NCBI GenBank assembly: GCA_016719055.1 | Contig: JADKAW010000013.1 | Location: 103,684-167,683, forward strand | Source: Candidatus Rhodoferax mariagerensis | GTDB lineage: Bacteria; Pseudomonadota; Gammaproteobacteria; Burkholderiales; Burkholderiaceae_C | Direction: 5' to 3' | Length of the DNA: 64,000 nt | Translations under genes and position numbers: made by a program | Notes under the pieces: model-generated | What the model saw: the letters and a program-made list of their open reading frames with translations, nothing else | Told to the model about the DNA's origin: nothing | The model's database searches: none | In this document: piece after piece, positions 25,596 through 33,894 of the stretch | Layout: each line of letters begins with the position of its first letter | Position numbering within the stretch: position 1 is the first letter of the stretch

Positions 25596-26360
25596 ATGGC
25601 CGACCTGCTGCTAGACCGCACTGACCAAGTGTTGACGATCACCTTTAACCGGGTGGACAAAAAGAACTCATTCACTGCGGCCATGTATGCCGAGATGGCC
25701 GATGCATTGACGGCGGCGCAGGCCGACGATAGCGCGCGGGTGGTGGTGTTTCAGGGGCATGAGACCATCTTCAGCTCGGGCAACGACATTGCCGACTTTT
25801 TGAAAACACCGCCGCTGTCGCCGGATATGCCGGTGTTCCGGTTTCTGCGCGCCGTCAGCAGCTTTACCAAACCGCTGGTGGCAGCCGTCTGTGGCCCGGC
25901 AGTAGGCATTGGCACCACGCTGCTGTTTCATTGCGATCTGGTGTATGCCGGTGACAACGCGGCGTTTTCCATGCCGTTTGTCAACCTGGGTCTGTGCCCC
26001 GAGGCCGCGTCAAGCCTGCTGGCCCCGCAGCGCATGGGCTACGGCCGTGCCGCCGAGGCGCTGTTGCTGGGTGACCCGTTCATGGCCGAGGCAGCTCTTG
26101 AGATGGGGCTGGTAGCGCGCATCGTGCCGCCCGCCGAGGTCAACGCGTTGGCGCAGCGCCAGGCCCAAAAGCTGGCATCCAAGCCGATGAGCTCGCTGCT
26201 GCAAACCAAGCGCTTCATGAAGATGGGGCAGGCTGAGGCGGTAACGCAGCGCCTGGGTGACGAAGGCGTGGTGTTTGGCCGCATGCTGGGCGAGCCGGCA
26301 GCGCGTGAAGCATTTGCCGCATTTATGGAAAAACGCCTGCCAGACTTCTCGAAAATTTAA
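25596..26360 (+). CDS. Enoyl-CoA hydratase/isomerase family protein
   Basis: The product has 254 residues from ATG 25596; the longer open frame upstream overlaps fadA and is ignored. The crotonase fold has the oxyanion-hole segments FSSGNDIADF and CGPAVGIGTTLLFHCDLVYA, followed by PFVNLGLCPEAASSLLAPQR. The PE pair in LCPEAASS is reminiscent of enoyl-CoA isomerases rather than classical hydratases, so auxiliary processing of unsaturated acyl-CoA is possible. It is the fifth enzyme gene of the operon. A dispersed repeat abuts its stop codon. Confidence 0.88.
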   Translation: MADLLLDRTDQVLTITFNRVDKKNSFTAAMYAEMADALTAAQADDSARVVVFQGHETIFSSGNDIADFLKTPPLSPDMPVFRFLRAVSSFTKPLVAAVCGPAVGIGTTLLFHCDLVYAGDNAAFSMPFVNLGLCPEAASSLLAPQRMGYGRAAEALLLGDPFMAEAALEMGLVARIVPPAEVNALAQRQAQKLASKPMSSLLQTKRFMKMGQAEAVTQRLGDEGVVFGRMLGEPAAREAFAAFMEKRLPDFSKI

Positions 26361-26417
26361 GTAAAATAGTGCTCTAGCCCTTTAACCATAAGCACTATCA
26401 GCTATTTTTTTTGTAGT
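26361..26417 (-). repeat. Dispersed ~55-bp repeat, copy between hydratase and thioesterase genes
   Basis: Minus-strand reading: ACTACAAAAAAAATAGCTG, then ATAGTGC, a spacer and TAAAGGGCTAGAGC. It fills almost the whole gap between two operon genes and ends six bases before the thioesterase ATG. Confidence 0.75.
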
Positions 26418-26422
26418 ATTCA

Positions 26423-26911
26423 ATGCCACATCATTCCCATAAAGCCGCTGACATTGTGTTTGAAGACGAGTTTGTTGTTGGACTCAAGAAAGTGTTTGAG
26501 GAGATGATCGTCTTCAACAAGATGTTGGGCTTGAAAATCACGTCGCTCAAGCCGGAGCGGGTCATGGCGCGCATCGACATGCGTAATGAACTGGTGGGGC
26601 ATTTTGCCTACAACCGCATTCATGGCGGTGTGATCAGCGCTGGTCTCGATGCCATGGGCGGACTGGCGGTGATGGCCGCCATTGGCGCACGCCACATGGA
26701 CGAGTCGCCCACGCAGCGTCTGCAGCGTTTTGCCAAGCTTGGCACCATCGACCTGCGGGTCGATTACCTGCGCCCGGGCATTGGTGACCACTTTGAATTA
26801 CGTGCCGAGGTGATGCGCCTGGGCTCACGCGTGGCGTCAACCCGCATGGAGTTTTTGGGTGCCGACGGCAAGCTGATGTCCACCGGGGCGGCCGCCTATA
26901 TCGTGTCCTGA
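26423..26911 (+). CDS. Hot-dog-fold thioesterase (PaaI/YigI-like)
   Basis: The product has 162 residues. The hot-dog domain is seen in NELVGHFAYNRIHGGVISAGLDAMGGLAVM (helix and loop typical of PaaI/YigI thioesterases) and DLRVDYLRPGIGDHFELRAEV. It probably hydrolyses acyl-CoA to relieve CoA sequestration during beta-oxidation. It is the last gene of the operon and converges with the next thioesterase gene. The usual ribosome-binding region is occupied by the dispersed repeat, so no clear Shine-Dalgarno sequence is visible. Confidence 0.85.
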   Translation: MPHHSHKAADIVFEDEFVVGLKKVFEEMIVFNKMLGLKITSLKPERVMARIDMRNELVGHFAYNRIHGGVISAGLDAMGGLAVMAAIGARHMDESPTQRLQRFAKLGTIDLRVDYLRPGIGDHFELRAEVMRLGSRVASTRMEFLGADGKLMSTGAAAYIVS

Positions 26912-26936
26912 TCCCGACCCAAAGGTCCAGCCGGTT

Positions 26937-27389
26937 TCAGGGCGTGGTCTTGGGCACTTCACGCGGGCGGCCCTGTTCATCCAGCGCCACATAGGTGACC
27001 GAGGCCTCGGTCACCTTGGTGTACTTGCCCTGAGCCCGGAAGTGTTCGGCATACACCTCAACCTTGACGGTGATGGAGGTGCGCCCGATACGCACCAACT
27101 TGGAAAAAAACGACAAGATGTCCCCCACCCGCACCGGATGTTTGAAGATGAATTGATTGACCGCTACCGTGGCCATGCGGCCACCGGCGTAACGCGCCGG
27201 GATCACGGCACCGGCCAGATCGACCTGCGCCATCACCCAGCCGCCAAAAATATCACCGTTCTGGTTGCAGTCGCGCGGCAGGGGAATCACTTTAAGCACC
27301 AGTTCCTCATCAGTGGGCAGTTGCACCCCGTCTGCAGCGTTCGCTGCACTGGACTGGGTACTGGCTGGTTGGCGGGCGTTGTCAGACAT
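26937..27389 (-). CDS. Acyl-CoA thioesterase (YciA-like)
   Basis: The product has 150 residues from ATG 27389; a GTG two codons upstream (27395) is an alternative. It is an acyl-CoA hydrolase of the hot-dog YciA/BACH type: GDIFGGWVMAQVDLAGA carries the catalytic Asp, and VGDILSFFSKLVRIGRTSITVKV is the central sheet. The C-terminal SVTYVALDEQGRPREVP is typical. It hydrolyses short to long acyl-CoAs and is usually a housekeeping gene. It is divergent from the ATM1-type ABC gene with a 42-bp gap, so the two promoters must overlap. Confidence 0.9.
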   Translation of the reverse strand: MSDNARQPASTQSSAANAADGVQLPTDEELVLKVIPLPRDCNQNGDIFGGWVMAQVDLAGAVIPARYAGGRMATVAVNQFIFKHPVRVGDILSFFSKLVRIGRTSITVKVEVYAEHFRAQGKYTKVTEASVTYVALDEQGRPREVPKTTP

Positions 27390-27431
27390 GGGCACAATCG
27401 GGGGTGAGTTAATTATGAGAGATTGTCACCC

Positions 27432-29261
27432 ATGCGCCGTTCTGGCGAAATAGCCCCCACCCTTGCCCCGGAGCCTTCAGCGTCCGCTGCCAATGCCGTC
27501 AACACACGCTCGGACTGGGCCACGTTGCAGCGGCTGTTCCCATATCTTTGGGCGTACAAATGGCGCGTGATGCTGGCGTTGGCCTTTATGGTCGGCGCAA
27601 AAATGGCCAATGTCGGTGTGCCGCTGTTGCTCAAGCAACTGGTGGACACCATGAACCCCAAGGGCGGCATTGACGCGCAAGCGCTGCTGGTGGTGCCGCT
27701 GGGCCTGCTGGTGGCGTATGGCTTGCTGCGCCTGTCCACTTCGGTGTTTACCGAGCTGCGTGAGCTGATTTTTTCCAAGGCCACCGAGGGAGCCTCGCGC
27801 GCCATCAGCCTGCAGGTATTTCGCCATTTACACGCTTTAAGCCTGCGTTTTCACCTGGACCGCCAGACCGGCGGCATGACGCGCGACATCGAGCGTGGCA
27901 CCCGTGCGGTGCATTCGCTCATCAGTTATTCGCTCTACAGCATCTTTCCGACGCTGATCGAAGTGGCGATGGTGCTGACCCTGCTGGCGGTCAAGTTTGA
28001 CGTCTGGTTTGCGGGGATCACCATCATTGCGCTGATCATCTACATCAGCTTCACCATCGTGGTGACCGAGTGGCGCACCCAGTTCCGCAAGGTCATGAAT
28101 GACCTGGACTCCACCGCCCACAGCCGCGCCATTGACTCGCTGCTGAATTATGAAACCGTCAAGTACTTCAACAACGAAGAATTCGAGGCGCGTCGCTACG
28201 ACGACAACCTGGTGCGTTACCGCCAGGCGGCCATCAAAAGCCAGACCAGCCTGAGCATTCTGAACACCGGACAGCAGCTCATCATTGCCACCGGCCTGGT
28301 CGCCATGCTCTGGCGTGCCACCCAGGGCGTGGTCGATGGCCGCATGACGCTGGGCGATCTGGTGATGGTCAACGCCTTCATGATTCAGCTTTATATTCCG
28401 CTGGGTTTTCTAGGGGTGTTGTACCGTGAAATCAAACAAAGCCTGACCGACCTGGACAAGATGTTCACCCTGATGGAGCGCGAACGCGAAGTAGCCGACC
28501 TGCCCGGCGCCACACCGCTGCAGGTGCAGGATGCCAATGTGCGCTTTAGCCACGTCAGTTTTGCCTACGACCCGGCACGCCCGATCCTGCACGACATCAG
28601 TTTTGACATACCCGCGGGTAAAACAGTGGCCGTGGTCGGGCCGTCGGGCTCAGGCAAATCGACACTGGCACGTTTGTTGTTCAGGTTTTACGATGTGCAG
28701 CAAGGGCAGATTTTGATTGCCGGGCAGGACATCAAACAGGTCACCCAGGCCAGCGTGCGCCAGGCCATTGGCATCGTGCCGCAAGACACCGTGCTGTTCA
28801 ATGACACGGTCGAATACAACATTGCCTACGGCCGCCCCGGTGCCAGCCGCGCCGAGGTACAGGCCGCCGCGCAATCGGCGCACATTCACAACTTTATCGC
28901 CGCCACACCCAAGGGCTACGACACCATGGTGGGTGAACGTGGGCTCAAGCTTTCAGGCGGGGAAAAGCAGCGGGTAGCGATTGCCCGCACCTTGCTGAAA
29001 AACCCGCCGATTTTGATCTTCGATGAGGCCACCAGCGCCTTGGACAGCGCCAACGAACGCGCGATCCAGGCCGAACTGCAAAGTGTGGCGCAAAACAAGA
29101 CCACGCTGGTGATTGCGCACCGCCTGTCAACGGTGGTTGATGCCCATGAGATTCTGGTGATGGAAGCCGGCTACATTTTGGAGCGCGGCACCCACATCGA
29201 GCTGCTGGGTGCCAACGGGCGTTATGCACAGATGTGGGCGCTGCAGCAAAGCTCCGATTAG
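27432..29261 (+). CDS. ATM1-type ABC transporter (fused permease and ATPase)
   Basis: The product has 609 residues from ATG 27432; a TTG three codons upstream is also in frame. It has six transmembrane helices (about 35-320) and an ATPase domain with Walker A GPSGSGKST, signature LSGGEKQRVAIARTLL, Walker B ILIFDEATSALD and switch His in VIAHRLSTV. The membrane domain contains the family stretch NYETVKYFNNEEFEARRYD typical of ATM1/HMT1 exporters (glutathione-linked sulfur or heavy-metal export). It is followed by two small genes on the same strand. The family assignment is strong; the substrate is inferred. Confidence 0.92.
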   Translation: MRRSGEIAPTLAPEPSASAANAVNTRSDWATLQRLFPYLWAYKWRVMLALAFMVGAKMANVGVPLLLKQLVDTMNPKGGIDAQALLVVPLGLLVAYGLLRLSTSVFTELRELIFSKATEGASRAISLQVFRHLHALSLRFHLDRQTGGMTRDIERGTRAVHSLISYSLYSIFPTLIEVAMVLTLLAVKFDVWFAGITIIALIIYISFTIVVTEWRTQFRKVMNDLDSTAHSRAIDSLLNYETVKYFNNEEFEARRYDDNLVRYRQAAIKSQTSLSILNTGQQLIIATGLVAMLWRATQGVVDGRMTLGDLVMVNAFMIQLYIPLGFLGVLYREIKQSLTDLDKMFTLMEREREVADLPGATPLQVQDANVRFSHVSFAYDPARPILHDISFDIPAGKTVAVVGPSGSGKSTLARLLFRFYDVQQGQILIAGQDIKQVTQASVRQAIGIVPQDTVLFNDTVEYNIAYGRPGASRAEVQAAAQSAHIHNFIAATPKGYDTMVGERGLKLSGGEKQRVAIARTLLKNPPILIFDEATSALDSANERAIQAELQSVAQNKTTLVIAHRLSTVVDAHEILVMEAGYILERGTHIELLGANGRYAQMWALQQSSD

Positions 29262-29364
29262 TGTTTGGCCGTGGCAACTGACAGAATGTTGCACGCACCG
29301 CGAGGCTCTGAGACATATCCCCGGCACTACACTGACACCTGATTCAGACTTGGTCACCCCACTT

Positions 29365-29970
29365 ATGGAAATTGTCTTCCTTCTGGCGCTTATTTTGGTT
29401 GGCACTCGTCTGCTCAACGCACGGGACCAGCGCGTGCGTATTGCGTTGCTGGGCAGCTACCTGGCCAAATACCGCATCGAGAAGCTGATGGAAAACCTGA
29501 TCCAGGGCTACATGCGTGCCCTGGGCGAAGCCGATGGCGGGCGCCAGACACAAATTTGGCGCATGCTGGAGACTGCAGAAGTTGAGCTGTGTGAACAGTT
29601 CAACAACTTTACCCTTGAATTTGCCAGGCTCAACGAGTCACAGGCGCGCGTCAGCAAGCTGCCATTGGCCCTGCCCTATGCCAGCCAATGGCTGTCAGCC
29701 AACACCTTCGACATGCGCAAGGCCCTCAGCATTCATGCCCACGCCTTGACCCAAGCCGCCAGCAACAGCGATCAGCTGGCCCCCAAAGCCCGGGCGTTTA
29801 CCCTGATGGCCGAACTGTTTTTGATGCAGCACAGTTGCCACTGGTTTTGCCGCTCCAAGCTATTAGCGTCCGCCCGCTTGCTGGCGCGCCACCAGACACC
29901 GTACGCTCAGGTGCTGAATTCGGTGGCACCAGCGACACGTCGCGCCTACCTGGCGCTGGTCGGTTCATGA
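29365..29970 (+). CDS. Conserved hypothetical membrane-anchored protein
   Basis: The product has 201 residues from ATG 29365; the open frame begins earlier, inside the ABC gene. It has one N-terminal hydrophobic helix (residues 2-13, IVFLLALILVGT), then an alpha-helical cytoplasmic-looking body rich in Leu, Ala and Arg. I recognise no domain. The next gene overlaps its stop by four bases (ATGA). The pair lies between an ABC exporter and a LysR regulator with little spacing and is likely co-transcribed with one or both. Confidence 0.65.
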   Translation: MEIVFLLALILVGTRLLNARDQRVRIALLGSYLAKYRIEKLMENLIQGYMRALGEADGGRQTQIWRMLETAEVELCEQFNNFTLEFARLNESQARVSKLPLALPYASQWLSANTFDMRKALSIHAHALTQAASNSDQLAPKARAFTLMAELFLMQHSCHWFCRSKLLASARLLARHQTPYAQVLNSVAPATRRAYLALVGS

Positions 29971-30206
29971 AAGGTAATCTCTTGGGCGCGTTCAGGCGGT
30001 GGCTTGACCGCTGGCTGCGCCGCCCACCGCGCAGCTTGGAGCGCCAACGCGCCCTCGACCTGCTGGCGGCGATTGACGCCGGTGGTGTGCCCTTGAACCC
30101 GGCCAGAGTCAACGATATCGCCCGCCAGTTGGGCTTGGAAGTATCAACCAAGGCACCGATGGCGGACACCATTGCGCGCATCAGGGCCTGCGCACGGGAG
30201 TGGTAA
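29967..30206 (+). CDS. Small hypothetical protein
   Basis: The product has 79 residues, basic (RRWLDRWLRRPPRSLERQR near the N-terminus) with a C-terminal helical region (ARQLGLEVSTKAP). The start overlaps the preceding stop (ATGA) and the stop lies 3 bp before the LysR start, so three genes are packed as a unit. No family is recognised. Confidence 0.6.
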   Translation: MKGNLLGAFRRWLDRWLRRPPRSLERQRALDLLAAIDAGGVPLNPARVNDIARQLGLEVSTKAPMADTIARIRACAREW

Positions 30207-30209
30207 GAC

Positions 30210-31184
30210 ATGGAAACAAGATGGCTTGAAGACTTTGTCAGCCTGGCTGAAACCCATAGTTTCAGCCGCTCAGCCCAGTTGCGCCATGTCACCCAACCCG
30301 CTTTTTCGCGGCGCATCCAGTCGCTGGAAGCCTGGGCCGGCTCCGACCTGGTGGACCGCAGCAGCTACCCAACGCGACTGACGCCCGCTGGCCAAACCCT
30401 TTACGCACAGGCACATGAAGTCTTGCAGGCGCTGCAAACCACCCGCGCCATGCTGCGCGGACACGCCACTGCCGCGCAGGACGTGATCGAGTTTGCCGTG
30501 CCGCATACCCTGGCGTTCACGTTTTTCCCGGCCTGGGTGTCAGACCTGCGCGAAAAATTTGGGCCCATCAAAAGCCGCCTGATTGCACTCAATGTGCACG
30601 ATGCCGTGATGCGGCTGGTCGAAGGCAGCTGCGACCTGCTGATTGCCTACCATCACTCTTCGCAGCCCTACCAGCTAGACGCCGACCGCTATGAAATGGT
30701 GAGTTTGGGGGAGGAGATTGTGGCCCCCTATGTGCGACCTGACGGGCAAGGCAACCCGCTCTACCTGCTTCCGGGAAAGGCTGGTCGGCCGCTGCCCTAT
30801 CTGGGCTATGCCCAAGGTGCCTATCTGGGGCAAATGGTGGAACTGATCCTGAAACGCTGCAGCGCCCCGATCCACTTTGACCGGGTGTATGAGACCGACA
30901 TGGCAGAAGGTTTGAAGGCCATGGCCATCGAAGGCCACGGCATCGCATTTTTGCCCTACAGCGCAGTACAGAAAGACCTGCGCGCCAAACGGCTGATCAG
31001 CGCCGCACCGCCCGAGCTCAAAAACCTGCAGATCACTATGGAGGTGCGCGTTTACCGTGAAAGGCCGTCCGGCCGCGACGCCTTCAAGGCCAACAGCCAG
31101 ACTGGTCACCGGGGCGGCAATATGGCCAAGCGCAATGCTCAGGCGTTGTGGGACTATCTGGTGACGCAAAGCCCACCACAGTGA
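30210..31184 (+). CDS. LysR-family regulator, HypT-like
   Basis: The product has 324 residues. The N-terminal winged helix is clear (FVSLAETHSFSRSAQLRHVTQPAFSRRI, residues about 9-36, and the LTPAGQTLY wing). The effector-binding domain follows. The ETRWLEDFVSL opening and overall layout resemble E. coli HypT (YjiE), a hypochlorite-responsive LysR protein; this is recalled similarity, so a redox role is only a suggestion. Unlike most LysR genes it has no divergent target; it is followed by pyrC on the same strand after 48 bp. Confidence 0.85.
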   Translation: METRWLEDFVSLAETHSFSRSAQLRHVTQPAFSRRIQSLEAWAGSDLVDRSSYPTRLTPAGQTLYAQAHEVLQALQTTRAMLRGHATAAQDVIEFAVPHTLAFTFFPAWVSDLREKFGPIKSRLIALNVHDAVMRLVEGSCDLLIAYHHSSQPYQLDADRYEMVSLGEEIVAPYVRPDGQGNPLYLLPGKAGRPLPYLGYAQGAYLGQMVELILKRCSAPIHFDRVYETDMAEGLKAMAIEGHGIAFLPYSAVQKDLRAKRLISAAPPELKNLQITMEVRVYRERPSGRDAFKANSQTGHRGGNMAKRNAQALWDYLVTQSPPQ

Positions 31185-31232
31185 CCGGCCACAGTGCGGC
31201 TGCCAGCGGTGGGCCTTGGCCTTTTTGGGACA

Positions 31233-32273
31233 ATGCAGCCCATGATCCAAACCCTGACCCTGACCCGCCCTGATGACTGGCACCTGCATGTGCGCGATGG
31301 CGACGCGCTTGGCACCGTGGTGCCGCACACCGCCGCCCAGTTTGGGCGCGCCATCATCATGCCCAACCTGCGCCCGCCGGTAACCACCGCTGCCCAAGCC
31401 ATGGCCTACCGCGCGCGCATCCAGGCCGCGGTGCCACCTGGCGTGGCCTTTGAGCCCCTGATGACGCTCTACCTCACCGACAAGCTGCCGGCGCAAGAGA
31501 TCACACACGCCAAAGAGGCCGGCGTGGTGGCCGTCAAGCTATACCCGGCCGGGGCCACCACCAACAGCGACGCGGGCGTGACCGATGTGCGCAAAACCTA
31601 CAAAACACTTGAAACCATGCAGCGCGCCGGCATGCCGCTGCTGGTGCATGGCGAGGTGACTTCCACCGACGTCGACCTGTTTGACCGTGAGGCGGTGTTC
31701 ATTGACACCCAGCTGATCCCGCTGCGCCGCGAATTTCCCGAGCTGAAGATTGTGTTTGAACACATCACCACGCGCGAAGCGGCGCAGTATGTGCAGGCCT
31801 GTGACCGATTTACCGCCGCCACACTGACCGCGCACCACCTGCTATTTAACCGCAACGCCATCTTTACCGGCGGCATTCGTCCCCACTATTACTGCCTGCC
31901 GGTGCTCAAGCGAGAAACCCATCGCCAGGCGCTGTTGGCCGCAGCCACCAGCGGCAATCCGAAGTTTTTTTTGGGCACCGACAGCGCGCCGCACGCCATG
32001 CATCTGAAAGAGCACGCCAGCGGTTGCGCCGGTTGTTACACCGCGCATGCCGCCTTGGCGCTCTACGCGCAGGCGTTTGACTCAGTGGATGCGCTGGACC
32101 AGCTTGAAGCCTTTGCCAGCTTTCATGGCGCGGATTTTTATGGCATGCCACGCAACATCGGCAGCGTTACCTTGCAACGAGGCAACTGGCAGGTGCCAGA
32201 ACGCTTTGTTTTCGGAGATGCTCAGCTCAAGCCCTTGTGCAGCGGCGAAGTATTGCCGTGGCGGTTGGTTTGA
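31233..32273 (+). CDS. pyrC: Dihydroorotase (type II)
   Basis: The product has 346 residues from ATG 31233. It catalyses the reversible cyclisation of carbamoyl-aspartate to dihydroorotate in pyrimidine synthesis. Binuclear-zinc ligands are visible: DDWHLHVRDG (HxH), the carbamylated Lys in VAVKLYPAG, His in LLVHGEV and FEHITT, and Asp in LGTDSAPH. Length matches E. coli PyrC (348). Identification is secure. Confidence 0.95.
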   Translation: MQPMIQTLTLTRPDDWHLHVRDGDALGTVVPHTAAQFGRAIIMPNLRPPVTTAAQAMAYRARIQAAVPPGVAFEPLMTLYLTDKLPAQEITHAKEAGVVAVKLYPAGATTNSDAGVTDVRKTYKTLETMQRAGMPLLVHGEVTSTDVDLFDREAVFIDTQLIPLRREFPELKIVFEHITTREAAQYVQACDRFTAATLTAHHLLFNRNAIFTGGIRPHYYCLPVLKRETHRQALLAAATSGNPKFFLGTDSAPHAMHLKEHASGCAGCYTAHAALALYAQAFDSVDALDQLEAFASFHGADFYGMPRNIGSVTLQRGNWQVPERFVFGDAQLKPLCSGEVLPWRLV

Positions 32274-32430
32274 CGGATGCCCTGGTTGGGTAGCGGTCGC
32301 TCATACGCCCGATACCCTCATTCCGTTTCTAGATCGATGCGCCAGACATTCGGCACGAAGCCGCAGACAGTGCTATAGCACGGCAAGGCGAAGCAACAAC
32401 ATGTCGGATTGATATGGAAATGGAATCGGC

Positions 32431-33879
32431 TCATTGTTGGCAACGGTTGGCTAACAATTGGTCCCCCAGCGTGCTGTCCCCCTCGCCCAAAGACAGTTTG
32501 CGCAACAGTTCGTCGCATACCGAGTTGGTGCGAAGTTTGATCGCTGGCGCTGCGCGAGGTGCTTCGGCAAGCTTGTGAGGCGCTGGCGCGGGGCTGACCT
32601 TGCTTGGTGGGGTTGACACGGCTGGGGCAGGTGCTGAAACAGGTGCAGGTTGAATCACCGGCTTGGTGATCGCCAAAGAAGCCAGCGGCTTTGCAGTTGG
32701 CGCGGGTTTTATCGAGACGGGTTGGGGTGGCATAACGGCAACGCTGGATGGTGTCGAAATTGGCGCAGGAGAACTTTGCCCCCGATTTGGCTCACGACTG
32801 GTCAGGTGCCAGATGGCCATGATGGCCAAACCTGCGGCACAACCTAGAAGAGCCATGATCATGCCGCGCCGGGCGAAATGCGCGCGCAGCGGGAGCAGAA
32901 TGTCGCCATGGCCGCCTGACGCAGAGACTGCAGGTTCAGGCGCAACGGCGGGTGCTGGCTGGGGCGCTGGCGCATCAGATTCGATGCTAGACCGAAATTG
33001 CGCGATATTTTGTGTTCTGTCAACGGGTTTGACTCTCAGCGCGGCATCCAGCCCTGCCAGAAATTGATGCGAGTACTTGCCCTGTGCAGAAGTCGCCAAC
33101 GGGATGTGCGTGTCATGCAAGAGTCTGCCCGCCGAAATCGGCGGGGTTTTGCCGGTGATCGCCCAATGAATGGTAGCGGCCAACGCATAGACATCGGTCC
33201 ATGGTCCCTGCTTGATTTCGGCAATGGCGGCATATTGCTCGATGGGTGCGTAACCGGGTTTGAGCACGACGGTGAGTGCCTGTGTCATGTCGCCAATCAC
33301 CTGCCGCGCCGCGCCAAAGTCCAGCAAGATCGGCCGCGTCTCGCCATCGACCAGCATGATGTTGTCAGGTGCAATGTCGCGGTGGTACCAGCCTTCTGTG
33401 TGCATGTTTTCCAGCACCTCCATGAGCGGACGCAGCAGCAGCTTGAGCCAGGCTTCATCCGGTGGCACAGTCATTTCCCGAACCACGCTGCGAAAGGTCC
33501 GACCAACGTAAAGTGGCATCACCATGTAGGCCGTGCCGTTGGCGTGAAAAAAACGAAACACACGCACCAGCGAGGGGTGGTTGAAACTGGCGAGTGTTTG
33601 TGCTTCGCGCACAAAACCGTTGAGACCAGCCAAAAAAGTTTGTCTGTTTCTCTCTGAGCGGACACCAACCTGGGTTCGGCCGGTTCTGAAAGCGATGCTT
33701 GCAGGCAGGTATTCTTTCAGCGCGACCTCACGCTCCAGCACCAGGTCCCATGCCTTGTAAACGATGCTGAAGCCACCTTCTCCGACCTTGTGGAGTATTT
33801 CGAACTCTTCGAGCCTGACTCCGCTTGGCAGGGGCTGGGAATTGAGATCGTCGTCGGGCTCGTCGTGCACGAAAGTCAA
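32431..33879 (-). CDS. Membrane-anchored serine/threonine protein kinase
   Basis: The product has 482 residues. The kinase domain spans about 26-290: glycine loop VGEGGFSIVY (32-41), Lys55 in ALKEY, catalytic loop HRDIAPDN (166-173) and DFG-type LLDFGAA (Asp187). The catalytic loop has Ala where many kinases have Lys, as in other kinases with the HRDIAPDN form. A single membrane helix (around 338-358, MIMALLGCAAGLAIMAIWHL) follows a linker. The C-terminal part is Pro/Ala-rich and ends with a short helical tail, presumably periplasmic. It is followed 15 bp upstream-to-downstream by the OmpA-like gene in the same direction (33895-35199 is transcribed first). Confidence 0.9.
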   Translation of the reverse strand: MTFVHDEPDDDLNSQPLPSGVRLEEFEILHKVGEGGFSIVYKAWDLVLEREVALKEYLPASIAFRTGRTQVGVRSERNRQTFLAGLNGFVREAQTLASFNHPSLVRVFRFFHANGTAYMVMPLYVGRTFRSVVREMTVPPDEAWLKLLLRPLMEVLENMHTEGWYHRDIAPDNIMLVDGETRPILLDFGAARQVIGDMTQALTVVLKPGYAPIEQYAAIAEIKQGPWTDVYALAATIHWAITGKTPPISAGRLLHDTHIPLATSAQGKYSHQFLAGLDAALRVKPVDRTQNIAQFRSSIESDAPAPQPAPAVAPEPAVSASGGHGDILLPLRAHFARRGMIMALLGCAAGLAIMAIWHLTSREPNRGQSSPAPISTPSSVAVMPPQPVSIKPAPTAKPLASLAITKPVIQPAPVSAPAPAVSTPPSKVSPAPAPHKLAEAPRAAPAIKLRTNSVCDELLRKLSLGEGDSTLGDQLLANRCQQ

Positions 33880-33894
33880 TTGGGCGCGCCAGTC